A DNA stretch of 64,000 nucleotides from the NCBI RefSeq assembly GCF_023921225.1, contig NZ_CP071527.1, forward strand, positions 1,826,501 through 1,890,500, read 5' to 3'. This stretch comes from Legionella lytica (GTDB taxonomy: Bacteria > Pseudomonadota > Gammaproteobacteria > Legionellales > Legionellaceae). Below, one piece after another: positions 36,920 to 45,155 of this stretch. Each line of letters opens with the position of its first letter. Positions within the stretch are counted from its first letter, which is position 1. Position numbers and translations under genes: made by a program. The notes under the pieces were generated by a model. That model was given only the letters and a program-made list of their open reading frames with translations, was not told where the DNA came from and ran no database searches.

Positions 36920-39900
36920 ATGCTTGAAAAGCAGACCATACAATTACCAGAAGGGGTACGCGCTGCTATTAATCATGCTTATCGCGGTGATGAGTTATCG
37001 TTGATAACAGAGCTTTGTGATAAAGCAGATTTAGATTCCTCACAATTAGCGGCAATTAAAGCCAGCGCAACTAAATTAGTTGAGTCCGTACGCTCCGACC
37101 GTAAAAAGAGTACCGGTATCGATTCCTTTTTAACTGAATATGCCTTATCCAGTGAAGAAGGGATTGCTTTAATGTGTTTGGCAGAAGCCTTATTACGTGT
37201 GCCCGATAGTGCAACAATCGATAATTTGATTAAAGATAAGCTTGCAGGTGGTAATTGGAAGTCTCATATAGGTCAGAGCGATTCTTTTTTTGTTAATGCG
37301 ACAACCTGGGCTTTAATGTTAACTGGAAAAGTATTAACTCCTGAAAAAGCGGAAAGCTCATTGACCAAATCCCTAATGAAAGTGGTTAATCGTAGCAGCG
37401 AGGCTGTAGTCCGAACAGCTGTTGATAAAGCGATGCGAATTATGAGTAAGCAATTTGTTAAAGGGCGTACAATCAAAGAAGCATTGACTCGCGCTAAAAA
37501 GAAAGAGGCAATAGGGTACCGTTTTTCTTATGATATGTTAGGAGAGGCCGCATTAACTACCGTTGATGCTGCACGTTATTTTGAAGCATATCGAGATGCA
37601 ATCGAAACGATTGGGAAAGAAGCAGAGAAAAACTCAGATGTTTATCGACGTCCAGGAATATCAATTAAATTATCTGCGTTACACCCACGCTATAGTGAGA
37701 GCCAATATGATCGTGTAATGGCTGAATTACCGCCCAAGCTCTTAGCGCTTGCACGTTTAGCGAAAGAATATGGTATCGGATTAACCATTGATGCTGAAGA
37801 ATCTGAGCGTTTGGATCTATCTCTTGATGTGATGGAGCGTGTTTTTGTTGATGATAGTTTGGATGGATGGAATGGTTTTGGATTGGCAGTGCAATCTTAT
37901 CAAAAAAGAGCATTCTACGTATTAGACTGGGTAGCTGCTTTAGCGCGTAGCAAAAAACGCCGAATGATGGTTCGTTTGATTAAAGGTGCTTATTGGGATA
38001 GTGAAATTAAAAAATCGCAAATGCAGGGACTTGCAGAATATCCTGTATTTACTCGCAAAGTGTTTACCGATGTCTCATTCCAAGCCTGTGCTAAAAAAAT
38101 ACTCACTATGACTGATGCTATTTATCCTCAGTTTGCAACACATAATGCATATTCTGTGGCGATGATTCTAAATATTACGGGAAGCTACCGCGATTTTGAA
38201 TTCCAATGTTTGCATGGAATGGGAAATGAGCTTTATCAACAAGTCGTTCCAGAAAATTGCCATGGAATTCCTTGCCGTATTTATGCTCCGGTAGGAAGTC
38301 ATGAGGATTTACTTCCTTATTTAGTTCGTCGTTTGTTAGAGAATGGGGCGAATTCATCTTTTGTGAATCGTATCGTTGATGATAATGCGCCTATTGATTC
38401 TTTAGTTGAAGATCCAGTTGCCAAAGCGCGTTCTTTGTTTAGTCGTCTTAATAAAAATATTCCATTGCCTAAGGATATTTTTGCTTCTCGTAAAAACTCT
38501 GAGGGTATTGATTTTAGCAACCGCGCTGAGCGTGCTCAATTGCAAGAAATATTAACTCATTTTACTAGCAAACAATGGACTTCTGGCCCAATGATTGCGG
38601 GGACTCCAGATTCAGGTGAACCACAAAAGGTCCGTTCGCCACAGCAGGCTGAACGAGTCGTGGGTACAGTGCAAAATGCTTCAGTTAATGATGTTGAAAA
38701 AGCCTTATCTGCAGCGGCAACAACATTTTCAACTTGGGCAGAAACATCTGTGGAAGAGCGTGCTTCTTGCTTAAATCGTTATGCCGATTTATTGCAGGAG
38801 AATGGCGCTGAATTTTTAGCTCTTGCTTGCCTTGAAGCTGGAAAAACTCTGAATGATGGAATAGCAGAACTTCGCGAAGCAATTGATTTTTGTCGTTATT
38901 ACGCCAAGTTAGCTCAAGAAATTTTAATTCCAAAGAGTTTGAGTGGATATACCGGTGAGCTAAATGAATTAAGCTTACATCCACGTGGTACGGTACTCTG
39001 TATTAGCCCTTGGAACTTCCCTTTAGCAATCTTTACTGGTCAGGTAGTTGCTGCATTAGTTACTGGTAATTGTGTGATTGCAAAACCTGCAGAACAAACG
39101 CCATTGATTGCGGCCTTAGCTGTGAAATTAATGCATCAGGCTGGTATTCCTGCCGGCGCAATACAATTGCTTCCTGGAGATGGTGAAACAGTTGGCGCAG
39201 CTTTAGTCGCTGATAAGAGAATTAAGGCAGTCTTGTTTACTGGTTCTACTGAGACGGCAAATTTAATTAATCGTACTTTAGCTACGCGCGGTGGAGAAAT
39301 TATTCCATTAGTTGCAGAAACGGGTGGCCAAAACGCGATGCTGGTTGATTCATCTGCTTTATTGGAGCAGGTTGTTGTTGACGCAGTAAATTCGGCATTC
39401 GGAAGTGCTGGACAGCGTTGTTCGGCGTTACGTGTGTTGTTTGTTCAAGAAGAAGTTTATCCACGTACGGTAGCCCTATTGAAAGGAGCTATGGAAGAAT
39501 TAGTTGTTGGAGAACCACAATGGTTAGTTACTGATGTGGGGCCTGTGATTGATAAACCCGCTTTATCTGTACTTAAAGCTCATGTGGAGAATATGAGAAA
39601 ACGCCATGAGGTGATTTACCAGTGTCGCTTGAATGAGTCATTAGAATCAGGATATTTTATGCCACCAACTGCATTAGCTCTTGATAGCATTGACTCTTTG
39701 GAGCGAGAAGTATTCGGCCCCGTATTACACGTCGTTAAGTTTAAGCGCAAAGATTTAGATAAGGTTATTGAGCAAATTAACGCGACAGGTTATGGCTTAA
39801 CTTTAGGAATTCATAGCCGCATTAATGAAACGGTTGAGTACATCAGAAAGCGTGTCCATGCTGGAAACTGTTATGTAAACCGTAATATGACCGGAGCTGT

Positions 39901-40057
39901 AGTTGGGTTGCAGCCTTTTGGTGGTGAGGGTTTGTCTGGTACTGGTCCTAAAGCAGGTGGTCCAAATTACCTGGTTAGACTTTGCCATGAGCGTACTTAT
40001 ACTGTGGATACGACTGCGGCTGGTGGAAATGCTAGTTTGATGTCATTACCGGACTAA
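36920..40057 (+). CDS. putA: Bifunctional proline dehydrogenase / L-glutamate gamma-semialdehyde dehydrogenase PutA
   Basis: A 1,045-residue trifunctional-class enzyme without the N-terminal ribbon-helix-helix repressor domain, so it should not regulate its own gene. Residues about 70-490 are the FAD proline dehydrogenase barrel (GYRFSYDMLGEAALT, RPGISIKLSALHPRY, LTIDAEESERLDLSL, VRLIKGAYWDSEIK). Residues about 540-1030 are the aldehyde dehydrogenase (ISPWNFPLAIFTGQVVAAL, ETGGQNAMLVD, catalytic Cys in SAGQRCSALRV, FGPVLHVVKF). It oxidises proline to glutamate, an important carbon source for Legionella. Confidence 0.97.
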   Translation: MLEKQTIQLPEGVRAAINHAYRGDELSLITELCDKADLDSSQLAAIKASATKLVESVRSDRKKSTGIDSFLTEYALSSEEGIALMCLAEALLRVPDSATIDNLIKDKLAGGNWKSHIGQSDSFFVNATTWALMLTGKVLTPEKAESSLTKSLMKVVNRSSEAVVRTAVDKAMRIMSKQFVKGRTIKEALTRAKKKEAIGYRFSYDMLGEAALTTVDAARYFEAYRDAIETIGKEAEKNSDVYRRPGISIKLSALHPRYSESQYDRVMAELPPKLLALARLAKEYGIGLTIDAEESERLDLSLDVMERVFVDDSLDGWNGFGLAVQSYQKRAFYVLDWVAALARSKKRRMMVRLIKGAYWDSEIKKSQMQGLAEYPVFTRKVFTDVSFQACAKKILTMTDAIYPQFATHNAYSVAMILNITGSYRDFEFQCLHGMGNELYQQVVPENCHGIPCRIYAPVGSHEDLLPYLVRRLLENGANSSFVNRIVDDNAPIDSLVEDPVAKARSLFSRLNKNIPLPKDIFASRKNSEGIDFSNRAERAQLQEILTHFTSKQWTSGPMIAGTPDSGEPQKVRSPQQAERVVGTVQNASVNDVEKALSAAATTFSTWAETSVEERASCLNRYADLLQENGAEFLALACLEAGKTLNDGIAELREAIDFCRYYAKLAQEILIPKSLSGYTGELNELSLHPRGTVLCISPWNFPLAIFTGQVVAALVTGNCVIAKPAEQTPLIAALAVKLMHQAGIPAGAIQLLPGDGETVGAALVADKRIKAVLFTGSTETANLINRTLATRGGEIIPLVAETGGQNAMLVDSSALLEQVVVDAVNSAFGSAGQRCSALRVLFVQEEVYPRTVALLKGAMEELVVGEPQWLVTDVGPVIDKPALSVLKAHVENMRKRHEVIYQCRLNESLESGYFMPPTALALDSIDSLEREVFGPVLHVVKFKRKDLDKVIEQINATGYGLTLGIHSRINETVEYIRKRVHAGNCYVNRNMTGAVVGLQPFGGEGLSGTGPKAGGPNYLVRLCHERTYTVDTTAAGGNASLMSLPD

Positions 40058-40082
40058 GATCGAAGTGTAATCAGTCTCAATT

Positions 40083-40110
40083 ACCCGTATTACGCTGCGC
40101 TAATACGGGT
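40083..40110. repeat. CCCGTATTA palindrome, copy after putA
   Basis: ACCCGTATTA, centre CGCTGCGC and TAATACGGGT form a 10-bp perfect stem, 25 bases after the putA stop. It is the most complete copy of the family seen at 7933 and 13350. It may protect the putA mRNA 3' end. Confidence 0.8.
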
Positions 40111-40153
40111 TACGTTTCCTTTTCGTCAAGAAGACGGCGTATTTACATTTTGT

Positions 40154-40226
40154 CATTACGAACGAAGTGAAGCAATCTATGGTTCTATGTCACATACTCC
40201 TGAATTGCTTCACTTCGTTCGTAATG
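40154..40226. repeat. 23-bp perfect inverted repeat element
   Basis: CATTACGAACGAAGTGAAGC plus AAT at 40154-40176 is matched exactly by its reverse complement at 40204-40226, around a 27-base loop. The result is a 73-base snap-back element without ORF. It resembles the short palindromic repeats that end in CATTGCGA-like sequences in many proteobacteria. Confidence 0.75.
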
Positions 40227-40238
40227 GCGGCATTTTTC

Positions 40239-40631
40239 CTACTGCCTTAAAGCTTCGATTGATTCTTTCATTTTTGCGGGAATAACAATAGGATCTTGGA
40301 TGGCAATAGCGTAAAGATCAGAAATCCCAGTGCTATAAATACATTCATGATAATAAATACCTGGGCCATTCATAGTGCTTAAGGTGGAGTATGCTGCTTC
40401 TAAAGCGGCTTCACGGGTGGGCACTGCAAATGGTCCCATGATAAAGCCCCAATTTGTATCGGTATTATAATTACTGAGCTTGTAGGCGAAAAAATGATTT
40501 GCAGTACCGAAGGCTACCGAGAAACCTCCTAATTGAATTTCTTTGAGATCTGGGCATACTGGATCAGCAAAAGAGGAACCTGCAAACATTAAGGCTCCGG
40601 CTAATAATGATAATTTGCTACTGAAATTCAT
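40239..40631 (-). CDS. Small secreted protein (possibly DUF4949)
   Basis: A 130-residue exported protein. The start at 40631 is set by GGAG five bases upstream and by the signal peptide NFSSKLSLLAGALMFAGSSF. A 21-residue upstream extension of the frame is unlikely. The mature chain has two cysteines (DPVCPDLKEI; YYHECIYS) and the motif TNWGFIMGPF, which I associate with the Legionella DUF4949 family. That assignment is tentative. Function unknown. Confidence 0.68.
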   Translation of the reverse strand: MNFSSKLSLLAGALMFAGSSFADPVCPDLKEIQLGGFSVAFGTANHFFAYKLSNYNTDTNWGFIMGPFAVPTREAALEAAYSTLSTMNGPGIYYHECIYSTGISDLYAIAIQDPIVIPAKMKESIEALRQ

Positions 40632-40752
40632 AAAAACTCCATTAATTATTATTTTTAAGTCAGTGTTCACGCTTTGACGTGTGAACAGGTACATTTATAT
40701 TTTAAGCGATATACTGTTAGTAATAAATGAACATTTAGCCAGAAAGGGAATA

Positions 40753-41316
40753 ATGAATACAGTGCGTGTTTTTTTCGCTATTCGCCCACCTAAATCCATA
40801 CATGAGCAATTAAGACATATATTGGAGCTTGCTCGAATGGCTTTTCCAAAGAAAACACTTAGATGGATTGATTTAGAGCATCTACATTGTACTTTGCAAT
40901 TTATTAATGCCATTCCGCAAGAACAGATAGCTGTGCTCATTGAGCGTGTTACTACCTTAGTCAAGAACAACCAACCTTCATTTTGGTTGCACTTAGGTTC
41001 ATTGGAGTGGTTTCCAAGTCTGGAACATCCTAAAATTCTTTCATTATCTGTAGAACCTCAAGAAACACTTAAGCAATTGTCGGAAAACCTCAACCATATT
41101 ATTGTTGAACAGGGATGTAATGTTGGATTTCGTCCATTTAGGGGGCATATGTCTATGGGGAGGGTGCTAAAGCATAATCTATCAACAGAAGGGATAAAAC
41201 AAATTAAAAACGTTATGGTTTCTCCTGTATTAATTGATAAAATTTATCTTATTGAAAGTAGACCTGCACAAGAGGGACGTTCATATTGTACTTTAGCAGA
41301 GTTTAATTTAGTTTGA
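40753..41316 (+). CDS. thpR: RNA 2',3'-cyclic phosphodiesterase (2'-5' RNA ligase family)
   Basis: A 187-residue 2H-phosphoesterase. The two catalytic motifs are HLHCTLQFI (HxT, about residue 43) and RGHMSMGRV (HxS variant, about residue 137). It begins VRVFFAIRPPKSIHEQL. The ATG at 40753 has an AAAGGGA site; the longer frame from 40681 overlaps the divergent gene and is rejected. It should open 2',3'-cyclic phosphates on RNA ends or ligate tRNA halves. Confidence 0.88.
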   Translation: MNTVRVFFAIRPPKSIHEQLRHILELARMAFPKKTLRWIDLEHLHCTLQFINAIPQEQIAVLIERVTTLVKNNQPSFWLHLGSLEWFPSLEHPKILSLSVEPQETLKQLSENLNHIIVEQGCNVGFRPFRGHMSMGRVLKHNLSTEGIKQIKNVMVSPVLIDKIYLIESRPAQEGRSYCTLAEFNLV

Positions 41317-41356
41317 TTTGGGTTAATATAGGATCTTTAAACGATAAGGAACGTCA

Positions 41357-42214
41357 ATGTTACGGATATTATTTTTATTCACGCTCTTATTTTCTTCTTT
41401 ATGTAGTGCGCAAGATAAAGAAATTGCTATTACGATAGATGACTTGCCCCTGGTTGCTTCACAAATGAATACTCCAGGTAATAAGCAACGATCTACGGAA
41501 CGTTTTGCCCAAATCATACAAGCATTCCAAAAATATAAGGTTCCCGCCACTGGTTTTGTGATTGCTGGGGCTATTGAAAAAGGACAATGGGATTTTCTTG
41601 AGCAATTTCGTCAAGCAGGATTCATGCTGGGAAATCATACTTATTCGCATTATAACTTAAATCAAATGAGTGCTGAGAAATACATTGGGGATGTTGAGCG
41701 TGCGGATAAAATTCTTGCGCCCATTATGACAGAACCTAAATATTTCCGTTACCCTTATTTGGCTGAAGGAAATAAAAAGACCAAACAAAAGGTTTATGAT
41801 TATTTGAGCGAACATCACTATGTCATTGCTCCAGTGACGATTGATAGTAAAGATTATGAATTTAATAAAATGGCGTATGGAGTTCCTTTTCGAGCACGCG
41901 CAGCCTATATCCAAAAATTAAAATCTCGCTATCTAGCCTTTATTTGGAAGCAAACCCTTTTAGCAGAGAAGAAAAGTGCTGCGAAAAATGGCAAGCAAAT
42001 ATTACTTATTCACGCTAATTTGCTTAATAGCTATTTGTTAGGTGATGTGTTAGAAATGTATCAAAAAAATGGATATAAATTTATTAGCTTAACGGATGCA
42101 TTAAAAAATCCAGCTCCAGCACTTAATTTTCCACCTATTCAGGAACATAAAGATGAAAATGATAGCAGTGGTTTGGAAACTTTGTTAGAGGATGAGATGT
42201 TCTATATTAATTAA
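41357..42214 (+). CDS. Exported polysaccharide deacetylase (NodB-type)
   Basis: A 285-residue periplasmic carbohydrate esterase family 4 protein. It has a signal peptide (cleavage near LCSAQD) and all NodB motifs: TIDDLPL (motif 1, metal Asp), NHTYSHYNL (motif 2, His metal ligands), RYPYLAEGN (motif 3) and LLIHANLLNSY (motif 5). The likely substrate is peptidoglycan or another N-acetylated glycan. Deacetylation can confer lysozyme resistance; the exact target is not known. A small membrane-protein gene follows 15 bases later. Confidence 0.88.
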   Translation: MLRILFLFTLLFSSLCSAQDKEIAITIDDLPLVASQMNTPGNKQRSTERFAQIIQAFQKYKVPATGFVIAGAIEKGQWDFLEQFRQAGFMLGNHTYSHYNLNQMSAEKYIGDVERADKILAPIMTEPKYFRYPYLAEGNKKTKQKVYDYLSEHHYVIAPVTIDSKDYEFNKMAYGVPFRARAAYIQKLKSRYLAFIWKQTLLAEKKSAAKNGKQILLIHANLLNSYLLGDVLEMYQKNGYKFISLTDALKNPAPALNFPPIQEHKDENDSSGLETLLEDEMFYIN

Positions 42215-42229
42215 GGGAAGGGATCTTGT

Positions 42230-42571
42230 ATGTTAATATTGGCAATCTGTTTATTTCTTTTAGCTGCAACATTTGGTATCGCTATTTTAGTCGCTATATT
42301 GCAGGACTTGCCTGTAAATAAAATCGCGTTGATTGGTCATGGTTTGGTTGCCGGGTTGGCGATTGCGATCATGGTGACTTATTTAATCATTTATGGTATT
42401 GCGCCTTTATTGCTCGCCAGTTTAATTTTATTTTTGCTCGCGGCAATGGGGGGATTAACCTTATTTATAATGGGACGTAAGGAAATGAAAGTCCCTAAGT
42501 TATTAGTCTTTATTCATCCGTTGGTTGCATTGGCGGGATTAATTACTTTAGTTATTTATGTTTTACCATAA
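42230..42571 (+). CDS. Small inner-membrane protein, four predicted helices
   Basis: A 113-residue hydrophobic protein. Helices are at about 1-22, 30-53, 56-80 and 90-112, with a short basic loop (GRKEMKVPK). It follows the deacetylase by 15 bases and is probably co-transcribed. An AAGGGA site precedes the ATG. No family is recognised. Confidence 0.65.
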   Translation: MLILAICLFLLAATFGIAILVAILQDLPVNKIALIGHGLVAGLAIAIMVTYLIIYGIAPLLLASLILFLLAAMGGLTLFIMGRKEMKVPKLLVFIHPLVALAGLITLVIYVLP

Positions 42572-42816
42572 GGTGTTGCTTGGTTGTTTGTAACTGTATC
42601 TCTTACAAAATCGGCGGGCTCTACACTTTGATGTTTCCCAACCCCAGAGATACCGTCATTAAGTGAAAGAACGTGTAGGTTGGGTCCATGGCTCAACAGT
42701 TTGATGTCCTTGTTGGCCATAGACCAACCTACAACTTATAAATATCATTCTTGACTGCGTAGTGTCAGCAGAGATATGTATGAGGTACGGTGGTCTGCAA
42801 CCAGGCACGCTGTTTT
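42572..42816. repeat. Intergenic region with imperfect inverted repeat
   Basis: TGTAGGTTGG (42674-42683) and CCAACCTACA (42724-42733) extend into an imperfect arm of about 20 bases (GTCCATGGC against GGCCATAGAC). The sequence GGCCATAGACCC-AGCCTAC near 34962-34980 is related, so this belongs to another dispersed palindrome family. No gene is seen in the gap. Confidence 0.55.
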
Positions 42817-43146
42817 TTATGAACGTTCATAAAATTTTAGAGCTAAAGTTCCATGTGTAACTGCTGCTCCGGCACGTAAATTAGCGGCAATAAAGCAGGT
42901 CTCAGCAACCTCTTCTCGCGTTGCTCCTGCACGTTTTGCTGCGGCAGTATGTACTTCTAGACAATAGGGGCATTGGGTAGTAAAAGCTACGGCCAGCGCC
43001 ATTAGTTCACGATATTTTTTGGGAATCGCGCCATTGTCACGATTAAATGCATTATTTAAGGATAAATACCCATCAGCTTCAGGTTTGGCTAGGCCAAAAA
43101 GATCTTTTAAGCGTGCTAGATCGGCATGTTCATGATAATCGGCCAT
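42817..43146 (-). CDS. Carboxymuconolactone decarboxylase (AhpD-like) family protein
   Basis: A 109-residue alkylhydroperoxidase-D-like protein with the redox motif CPYCLEVH (CxxCxxxH) and the typical helices AVAFTTQ and AAAKRAGATREEVAE. It may act as a thiol peroxidase partner or as a general thiol-disulphide protein. It is monocistronic as far as can be seen, with TGGAG before the ATG. Confidence 0.85.
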   Translation of the reverse strand: MADYHEHADLARLKDLFGLAKPEADGYLSLNNAFNRDNGAIPKKYRELMALAVAFTTQCPYCLEVHTAAAKRAGATREEVAETCFIAANLRAGAAVTHGTLALKFYERS

Positions 43147-43276
43147 GATTTATTCTCCATTTTGTAAAATACTTGATCAGCTAATTTAATATAGATGATT
43201 AATCTGTATTTGGCGAATTTATGGCTTGAAGAAATTCATTGTGGGGTATTTATTAGTTCGGAATAGGGAAGAAGAT

Positions 43277-43307
43277 ATGGATACCGCGGTTTGAGCGCGG
43301 CATCCAT
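43277..43307. repeat. Hairpin between convergent-type gene ends
   Basis: ATGGAT-A-CCGCG, loop GTTTGAG, CGCGG-C-ATCCAT form an 11-bp stem with one mismatch, 10 bases before the stop of the next minus-strand gene. Its core resembles the palindrome at 29868-29888. There is no U-tract. Confidence 0.5.
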
Positions 43308-43316
43308 CTGTATGAC

Positions 43317-45020
43317 TTAAATAAAACCTGGAGCATAGGACGATTGATTAGCTAATATCGAATTCGGACATTTACTTAATATCAAATTGGCGATTACTTC
43401 AGATTGGCTTCCAACACTATGATCTGTTTTTAACGTGTTACCAATGAATTGAAGAAGTTTCGTAAATAGCTCATCTGATTTTTGGGGATTATTTTCAATC
43501 AAATAGGTTTGAGCATTTCTGATACTGTCTGCAATTGAATGGTTAAAAATACCTGAAGCAGCTTTGTGCTGAACGACCGTTTGTTTTTTATCACTCAGAA
43601 CAAGTTTAAAAATCTGGGCACCAAAAGGAATACTTTTGAGTTCATCCTTTTTGCTTCGTGCTGCAGCATGTTGTGGGCTAAGTTTGAGCGCATCTTCGTA
43701 TAATGAATAAGCTATAAACATTGCTTTTGGTGACAATGAATTTTCTTTTGAGTGTTTGCCTTGATAATAAAAATCGGCAACGATGATTAGCAAATTAGCC
43801 AAGGTCTCAGAATTATTATAGCTTCCAGCGAGTTCTTTCATTGTTTCGGTGAAGGTGATTTGACTCGGTTTTTGCTCAGGTACTGAAGCAAAAAATGAAA
43901 GGGTGGGCGCAACCTGAGGAAGAGAGGACATAGGAGCCTGTTCTGTTGTCGCTACATTATTCTCTAATTCTGGTGCTTCATTCAATAAATGAGAGGCATC
44001 TGGTGCAATCGTACCTTCACTGAGTTTTGATTTTTTCGTCAAAAAGAGCTCATCTTCGCCATATTCCTCTTCTTCATCTCTGTCTCGTTTTTTAGGATTA
44101 GGCTCTGAGGTTGGCTCAGGTTCTATAGCGTTTTCTATAACATTTTCTTTAGCTAATAAATTCTTAATATGTTGAATAAGCTGGCAATTTTCATCAAAAT
44201 CAGGATCATTAATTAATATTTCATCAAAATATTGGCTAAGCATATAGATGGCATATTCATCGTTGTCTTCAACTGCAACGAGAAGCTCATAACTTAAAAG
44301 CGCAAGCTGTTCTTCGCTTGTTAAACACAATCCATGTAGTTTGTTTTCGCTAATATATTTACTGATCTCTTGGAGATAAGTCTCATCATGGTTACAGTAA
44401 TATGCACGCTCCATGAGGTCCAAACATCCAAGATGCAGCTCTGTTCTTACTGCACCACTTGCTTTCTTTCTGTTTCCTTCAATCTCTAAAGAGCTATTTG
44501 CTTTAATGAGATATTTTTGGGCGCGCTGCAACCACATAACAGCTTTCATATAAGCTTTGTCTCTTCCCACCCAATCTGTTTCTCTGTCTGCGAAATCACT
44601 AATGGCATCACTAATTTTTTCAGCGGTCACGGCTAAAGAATAAAAAACTTTTTCTGGACGTTCAGTGGCATTTCGGCTAATGCCACCAAAATATTGATCA
44701 AGTATGCTATGGAGAGCTAAAAAATCCTTTCGATTACTGCGAGCTTTTCTCATGTGTAATTTAATAAGCTCATAATCTGGCAGGACATCTGGGGAGTCAG
44801 CAATTAAGGCTTGTACTGTTTGGGTAATGCACTTAATAATTTGACTATGGGCATAAGCCAACTCATCATAATAGAGTTTTGTTGGCGAAAAACCTTTTTG
44901 AGCACCAAGTTCACGAAGTTTAGCTATCGCATTTTCGTAATTTGTTAATGCATTTTGATAGTTACCCAATTGATATGCCGCGTTAGCTGCTTCTAACTCT
45001 TTTTTTGCCAAATAAATCAT
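43317..45020 (-). CDS. TPR/MIT-like protein with a basic-acidic linker, candidate effector
   Basis: A 567-residue soluble protein from the ATG at 45020; the frame continues to a TTG without ribosome site. Its N-terminus (AKKELEAANAAYQLGNYQNA followed by LTNYENAIAKL) has the pattern of a TPR or MIT helical hairpin. A second TPR-like unit is near the C-terminus (AYSLYEDALKLSPQHAAARS). Around residues 310-340 the motif KKRDRDEEEEYGEDE...TKKSKL resembles a bipartite nuclear localisation signal. There is no signal peptide or enzyme motif. Neighbouring effector candidates suggest a translocated protein; this is inference. Confidence 0.6.
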   Translation of the reverse strand: MIYLAKKELEAANAAYQLGNYQNALTNYENAIAKLRELGAQKGFSPTKLYYDELAYAHSQIIKCITQTVQALIADSPDVLPDYELIKLHMRKARSNRKDFLALHSILDQYFGGISRNATERPEKVFYSLAVTAEKISDAISDFADRETDWVGRDKAYMKAVMWLQRAQKYLIKANSSLEIEGNRKKASGAVRTELHLGCLDLMERAYYCNHDETYLQEISKYISENKLHGLCLTSEEQLALLSYELLVAVEDNDEYAIYMLSQYFDEILINDPDFDENCQLIQHIKNLLAKENVIENAIEPEPTSEPNPKKRDRDEEEEYGEDELFLTKKSKLSEGTIAPDASHLLNEAPELENNVATTEQAPMSSLPQVAPTLSFFASVPEQKPSQITFTETMKELAGSYNNSETLANLLIIVADFYYQGKHSKENSLSPKAMFIAYSLYEDALKLSPQHAAARSKKDELKSIPFGAQIFKLVLSDKKQTVVQHKAASGIFNHSIADSIRNAQTYLIENNPQKSDELFTKLLQFIGNTLKTDHSVGSQSEVIANLILSKCPNSILANQSSYAPGFI

Positions 45021-45155
45021 GTCCAATACAAGCCCATAAAAAAGATATATTTTACCAAGTGACTTATTTTGGATCAATGATTCTGGTGGAAAATTTTCCT
45101 TGGCGTACGATTATTATGCTCCGTAACGCCAAGTGAATGTGAGTACTTAATAAAT

